Assembly (NCBI GenBank): GCA_030149475.1
Contig: JASBRL010000059.1
Span: forward strand, 1 to 64,000
Length of the DNA: 64,000 nt
Reading direction: 5' to 3'
Origin: Marinobacter sp.
GTDB taxonomy: Bacteria > Pseudomonadota > Gammaproteobacteria > Pseudomonadales > Oleiphilaceae
The translations under genes and the position numbers were made by a program. Of this stretch, positions 60,842-64,000 are shown piece by piece (the stretch's first letter is position 1; every line of letters starts with the position of its first letter). A model generated the notes under the pieces. The model saw only the letters and a program-made list of their open reading frames with translations. It did no database searches and was not told the DNA's origin.

Positions 60842-62641
60842 ATGACACCACTGCTGAATGAACGCGACCTGCACTTCCAACTCTACGAAGTACTGGATAC
60901 CGAGGCGCTCTTGCAGCGCCCCCGGTACGCCGAGCATGACCGGGGCATCTTTGATGCAACCCTGAAAACCGCCCGCGACATCTCGGCGGAATATCTGGCG
61001 CCCCATAACCAGAAAGGGGACGCCAACGAGCCCACGTTCGACGGCAAGTCCGTTACCCTGATTCCGGAGACCAGGCGGGCGTGGGACGCCTTCGCCGAAG
61101 CCGGTTTTCTGGCCTCTCACCACGATTTTGAGGACGGAGGCTCGCAGTTGCCGGAAGTCGTACTGCGTGCCTGTATGGCCTACTTCAATGCCGCCAACGT
61201 CGCCAGTACCGCCTACCCCTTCCTGACCATCGGCGCGGCCAACCTGGTCAAGAGTTTTGCCAGCGAAGCGTTGCAGGCGCAGTTCCTGCCAGCCATGCTG
61301 GACGGGCGCTTCAGCGGTACCATGGCGCTCACCGAGCCCGGTCAGGGCTCCGCACTGGGCGACCTGAAAACCGTGGCGCGGCCGACGGACGATGGCCGTT
61401 ACCGGCTGTTCGGCAACAAGATGTACATCTCCGGCGGCGACCATGAGATGACCGACAACATCGTCCACATGGTGCTGGCACGAATTGAAGGCGCGCCGGC
61501 CGGCGTGCGCGGCATTTCGCTGTTTCTGGTGCCCAAGTATCTGCTCAATGACGATGGCACCCCGGGGACCCGTAACGATGTCGCCCTGGCTGGCCTGCTG
61601 CACAAGATGGGGTATCGCAACACCACCTCGACCGTGCTCAATTTCGGCGAGAAAGACGGCGCCATCGGCTACCTGGTCGGCGAACCTCACCAGGGTCTGG
61701 CCTATATGTTCCAGATGATGAACGAGGCGCGCATCGGCGTAGGGCTGGGGGCCGCCAGTCTGGCCTATCAGAGCTATTTGCACGCCCTGAATTACGCCCG
61801 CGAGCGGCCCCAGGGCCGGCTGCCCGGCATCAAGGACCCGGATTCCGCCCAGGTGCCGATTATCCGGCATGCCGATGTCCGGCGCATGCTGCTGATGCAG
61901 AAGGCCTATGCCGAAGGCAGCCTGGCCCTGTGCCTGTACGCCAGCACGCTGGTGGAAGATGCCCACACGGCGCCCGATGAACAGGCCCGCCGGGACGCCG
62001 GTGAGCTGCTTGATCTGATTACCCCGATGGTTAAATCCTGGCCCTCCAAATACGGCGTTGTCGCCTCGGATCTCGGCATCCAGGTGCTCGGCGGCGCCGG
62101 CTATACCCGTGACTATGCCCTTGAGCAGCTTTACCGGGACAACCGTCTGAACCCGATTCACGAAGGCACCGAGGGCATCCAGGGGATTGATCTGCTGGGC
62201 CGGAAACTCGGACCCCGCGGCGGTCGCGGCTATGAGCTGTTCCTGCAACGGGTGCGCACCGATGTGACCGCCGCCGACCTGCCCTCAGAAAGCGGTGCGC
62301 TGGCCGCGCTGCTGGCACCCCGGATCGACCGGCTCGAGCAGGTCACCACGGCGCTCCAGCAACAGGTTGCCGACAACGCCGAGCAGGGCCTGTCCAACGC
62401 CACCACCTACCTGGACATGTTCGGGAGGATTCTGGTGGGCTGGATCTGGCTGCGCCAGGCCATTGTCGCCGAGCGGGCGATGACCGCCGGCGCGGCCGAC
62501 ACCGAAGCCGATTTCTACCGGGGCAAGCTGCATACCGCCCGCTACTTCATGGATTGGGAACTGGCGCCGCTGGGCGCCTGGGCCGACCTGCTGGAAAACG
62601 GCAATCGCGACAGTGTCGAGATGCAGGATCGCTGGTTCTGA
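60842..62641 (+). CDS. Acyl-CoA dehydrogenase with C-terminal domain (DmdC/FadE5-like size class)
   Basis: [61 protein letters not shown]. Confidence 0.92.
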   Translation: MTPLLNERDLHFQLYEVLDTEALLQRPRYAEHDRGIFDATLKTARDISAEYLAPHNQKGDANEPTFDGKSVTLIPETRRAWDAFAEAGFLASHHDFEDGGSQLPEVVLRACMAYFNAANVASTAYPFLTIGAANLVKSFASEALQAQFLPAMLDGRFSGTMALTEPGQGSALGDLKTVARPTDDGRYRLFGNKMYISGGDHEMTDNIVHMVLARIEGAPAGVRGISLFLVPKYLLNDDGTPGTRNDVALAGLLHKMGYRNTTSTVLNFGEKDGAIGYLVGEPHQGLAYMFQMMNEARIGVGLGAASLAYQSYLHALNYARERPQGRLPGIKDPDSAQVPIIRHADVRRMLLMQKAYAEGSLALCLYASTLVEDAHTAPDEQARRDAGELLDLITPMVKSWPSKYGVVASDLGIQVLGGAGYTRDYALEQLYRDNRLNPIHEGTEGIQGIDLLGRKLGPRGGRGYELFLQRVRTDVTAADLPSESGALAALLAPRIDRLEQVTTALQQQVADNAEQGLSNATTYLDMFGRILVGWIWLRQAIVAERAMTAGAADTEADFYRGKLHTARYFMDWELAPLGAWADLLENGNRDSVEMQDRWF

Positions 62642-62715
62642 GATATCGTCCGGCCGGTGTTACACTGGCCCCGACACCCCGGCACACGAATCTGACAGAC
62701 ATAGGACTTTTTGTA

Positions 62716-63900
62716 ATGAGAGAAGCCGTTATTGTTTCTACCGCCCGGACCCCGATCGGCAAAGCCTTTCGCGGTCTGTTCAACAACACCAAGTCACCGA
62801 CCATGGCCGCCCACGCCATTCGTGCCGCGGTTGAGCGCTCCGGCGTGGACCCGGCGGAAATCGAGGACCTGGTCATGGGCACCGCCATGCCGGCCGGTAC
62901 CGCCGGCAGCAACCTGGCCCGCATGAGTGCCATTGCCGCCGGCCTGCCAGTCACGGTCAGCGGCCAGACCATGGACCGCCAGTGCGCTTCGGGGCTGATG
63001 GCGATTGCCACCGCCGCCAAACAGATCATGGTCGACGGCCAACAGGTTGCCATCGGCGCGGGTCACGAGAACATCAGCCTGGTGCAGCAGAAAAACTTTG
63101 AGTGGGTCTCTTCCGAGCGGGATGAAAACGTCATCAAGCATGCGGAACACGCCTACATGCCGATGCTGCAAACGGCAGAGAACGTGTCCCGGGTCTACGG
63201 CATCAGCCGGGAAGCCCAGGACGAATATTCCCTGCAGTCCCAGCAGCGCACCGCTGCGGCCCAGGCAGCCGGCAAGTTCGACGATGAGATTGTCCCGGTC
63301 ACCACCACCAAAGCGGTGATGAACAAGGAAACCAAAGAAGTTACCTATGAAGAGGCCACCCTCAGCCTGGACGAGGGCAACCGCCCCGGCACCCAGCTGG
63401 AAAACCTGGCGGGCCTGAATCCGGTCATTGAAGGCGGCTGCATTACCGCTGGCAACGCCAGCCAGCTTTCGGACGGCGCCAGTGCCTGTGTGCTGATGGA
63501 AGCGAAGCTGGCCGAACAGCGCAACCTGTCACCGCTGGGGGTTTACCGCGGCATGGCGGTGGCCGGCCTGAAACCCGAGGAGATGGGAATCGGCCCGGTG
63601 TTTGCCATCCCCAAACTGCTGAAACAGCACGGTCTCTCCATCGACGACATCGGGTTGTGGGAGTTGAACGAGGCGTTCGCCTGCCAGGTGATCTACTGCC
63701 GGGACAAGCTGGGCATCCCCAACGATCGCCTGAACGTCAACGGCGGTTCCATTTCCATCGGTCACCCGTATGGCATGAGCGGCGCCCGCATGGTGGGTCA
63801 CGCCTTGCTGGAAGGTAAGCGCCAGGGCGTCAAATACGTGGTGGTCACCATGTGTGTTGGCGGTGGCATGGGCGCAGCCGGTCTGTTCGAGGTGCTCTGA
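62716..63900 (+). CDS. Acetyl-CoA C-acyltransferase (thiolase)
   Basis: [15 protein letters not shown] (active Cys), [37 protein letters not shown]. Confidence 0.95.
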   Translation: MREAVIVSTARTPIGKAFRGLFNNTKSPTMAAHAIRAAVERSGVDPAEIEDLVMGTAMPAGTAGSNLARMSAIAAGLPVTVSGQTMDRQCASGLMAIATAAKQIMVDGQQVAIGAGHENISLVQQKNFEWVSSERDENVIKHAEHAYMPMLQTAENVSRVYGISREAQDEYSLQSQQRTAAAQAAGKFDDEIVPVTTTKAVMNKETKEVTYEEATLSLDEGNRPGTQLENLAGLNPVIEGGCITAGNASQLSDGASACVLMEAKLAEQRNLSPLGVYRGMAVAGLKPEEMGIGPVFAIPKLLKQHGLSIDDIGLWELNEAFACQVIYCRDKLGIPNDRLNVNGGSISIGHPYGMSGARMVGHALLEGKRQGVKYVVVTMCVGGGMGAAGLFEVL

Positions 63901-63944
63901 CCCCCAGTTTCGACCCCCCGGGTCTGCAGAGGCGGCGTTCAGCG

Positions 63945-64000
63945 TTAACCGGCGCTGTCCGGAAACCCGCCGTGCTGATCCAGCCAGGCGGCCAGGTTGG
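63945..64000 (-). CDS. Possible 3' end of a minus-strand gene running off the window
   Basis: Reverse translation ...NLAAWLDQHGGFPDSAG* with stop at 63945-63947; too short to identify. Confidence 0.35.
   Translation of the reverse strand, partial: NLAAWLDQHGGFPDSAG

Noticed and set aside
60839-62248. 469-aa minus-strand ORF
   Set aside because: Exact antisense shadow of the acyl-CoA dehydrogenase; no motif support.

Overview
This window is 64 kb of GC-rich chromosome from what looks like a free-living gammaproteobacterium. The argB-algC-dut-coaBC-radC-rpmB-rpmG order matches Pseudomonas/Marinobacter-type genomes; genus is not assigned. I saw no rRNA, tRNA, CRISPR array, prophage or transposase. 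Main blocks: (1) alpha/beta hydrolase, M24 peptidase and a GAF/PAS/GGDEF/EAL protein; (2) Crp-family regulator, OsmC, SpeD, pirin, phosphoribulokinase and a very large PilZ-like/DUF1631/GGDEF/EAL protein with degenerate catalytic motifs; (3) arginine biosynthesis and housekeeping block (argA, argE, unknown, argB, membrane-anchored algC, dut, coaBC, radC, rpmB, rpmG); (4) EEP-family hydrolase, DsbA, chemoreceptor; (5) a compact accessory cluster of Lrp/AsnC regulator, TakP-like TRAP transporter, TauE/SafE permease and a cytoplasmic gamma-glutamyltransferase/oxamate-amidohydrolase-like enzyme; (6) frmA-type dehydrogenase; (7) a complete pelABCDEFG exopolysaccharide operon followed by a small ORF and a membrane diguanylate cyclase; (8) acetoacetyl-CoA synthetase, MFS transporter, and a Liv-type ABC transporter in line with an acyl-CoA dehydrogenase and a thiolase. 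The observations most worth follow-up are the TRAP/TauE/GGT cluster with repeated operator-like motifs in its promoter, a family of short intergenic repeats/hairpins sharing a TTCAGAGgyTCCC-like core, a perfect 26-bp inverted repeat between ggt and frmA, the degenerate c-di-GMP protein, and a Walker A K-to-R substitution in the LivF-like ATPase. All family calls were made by eye from motifs, with no database search.
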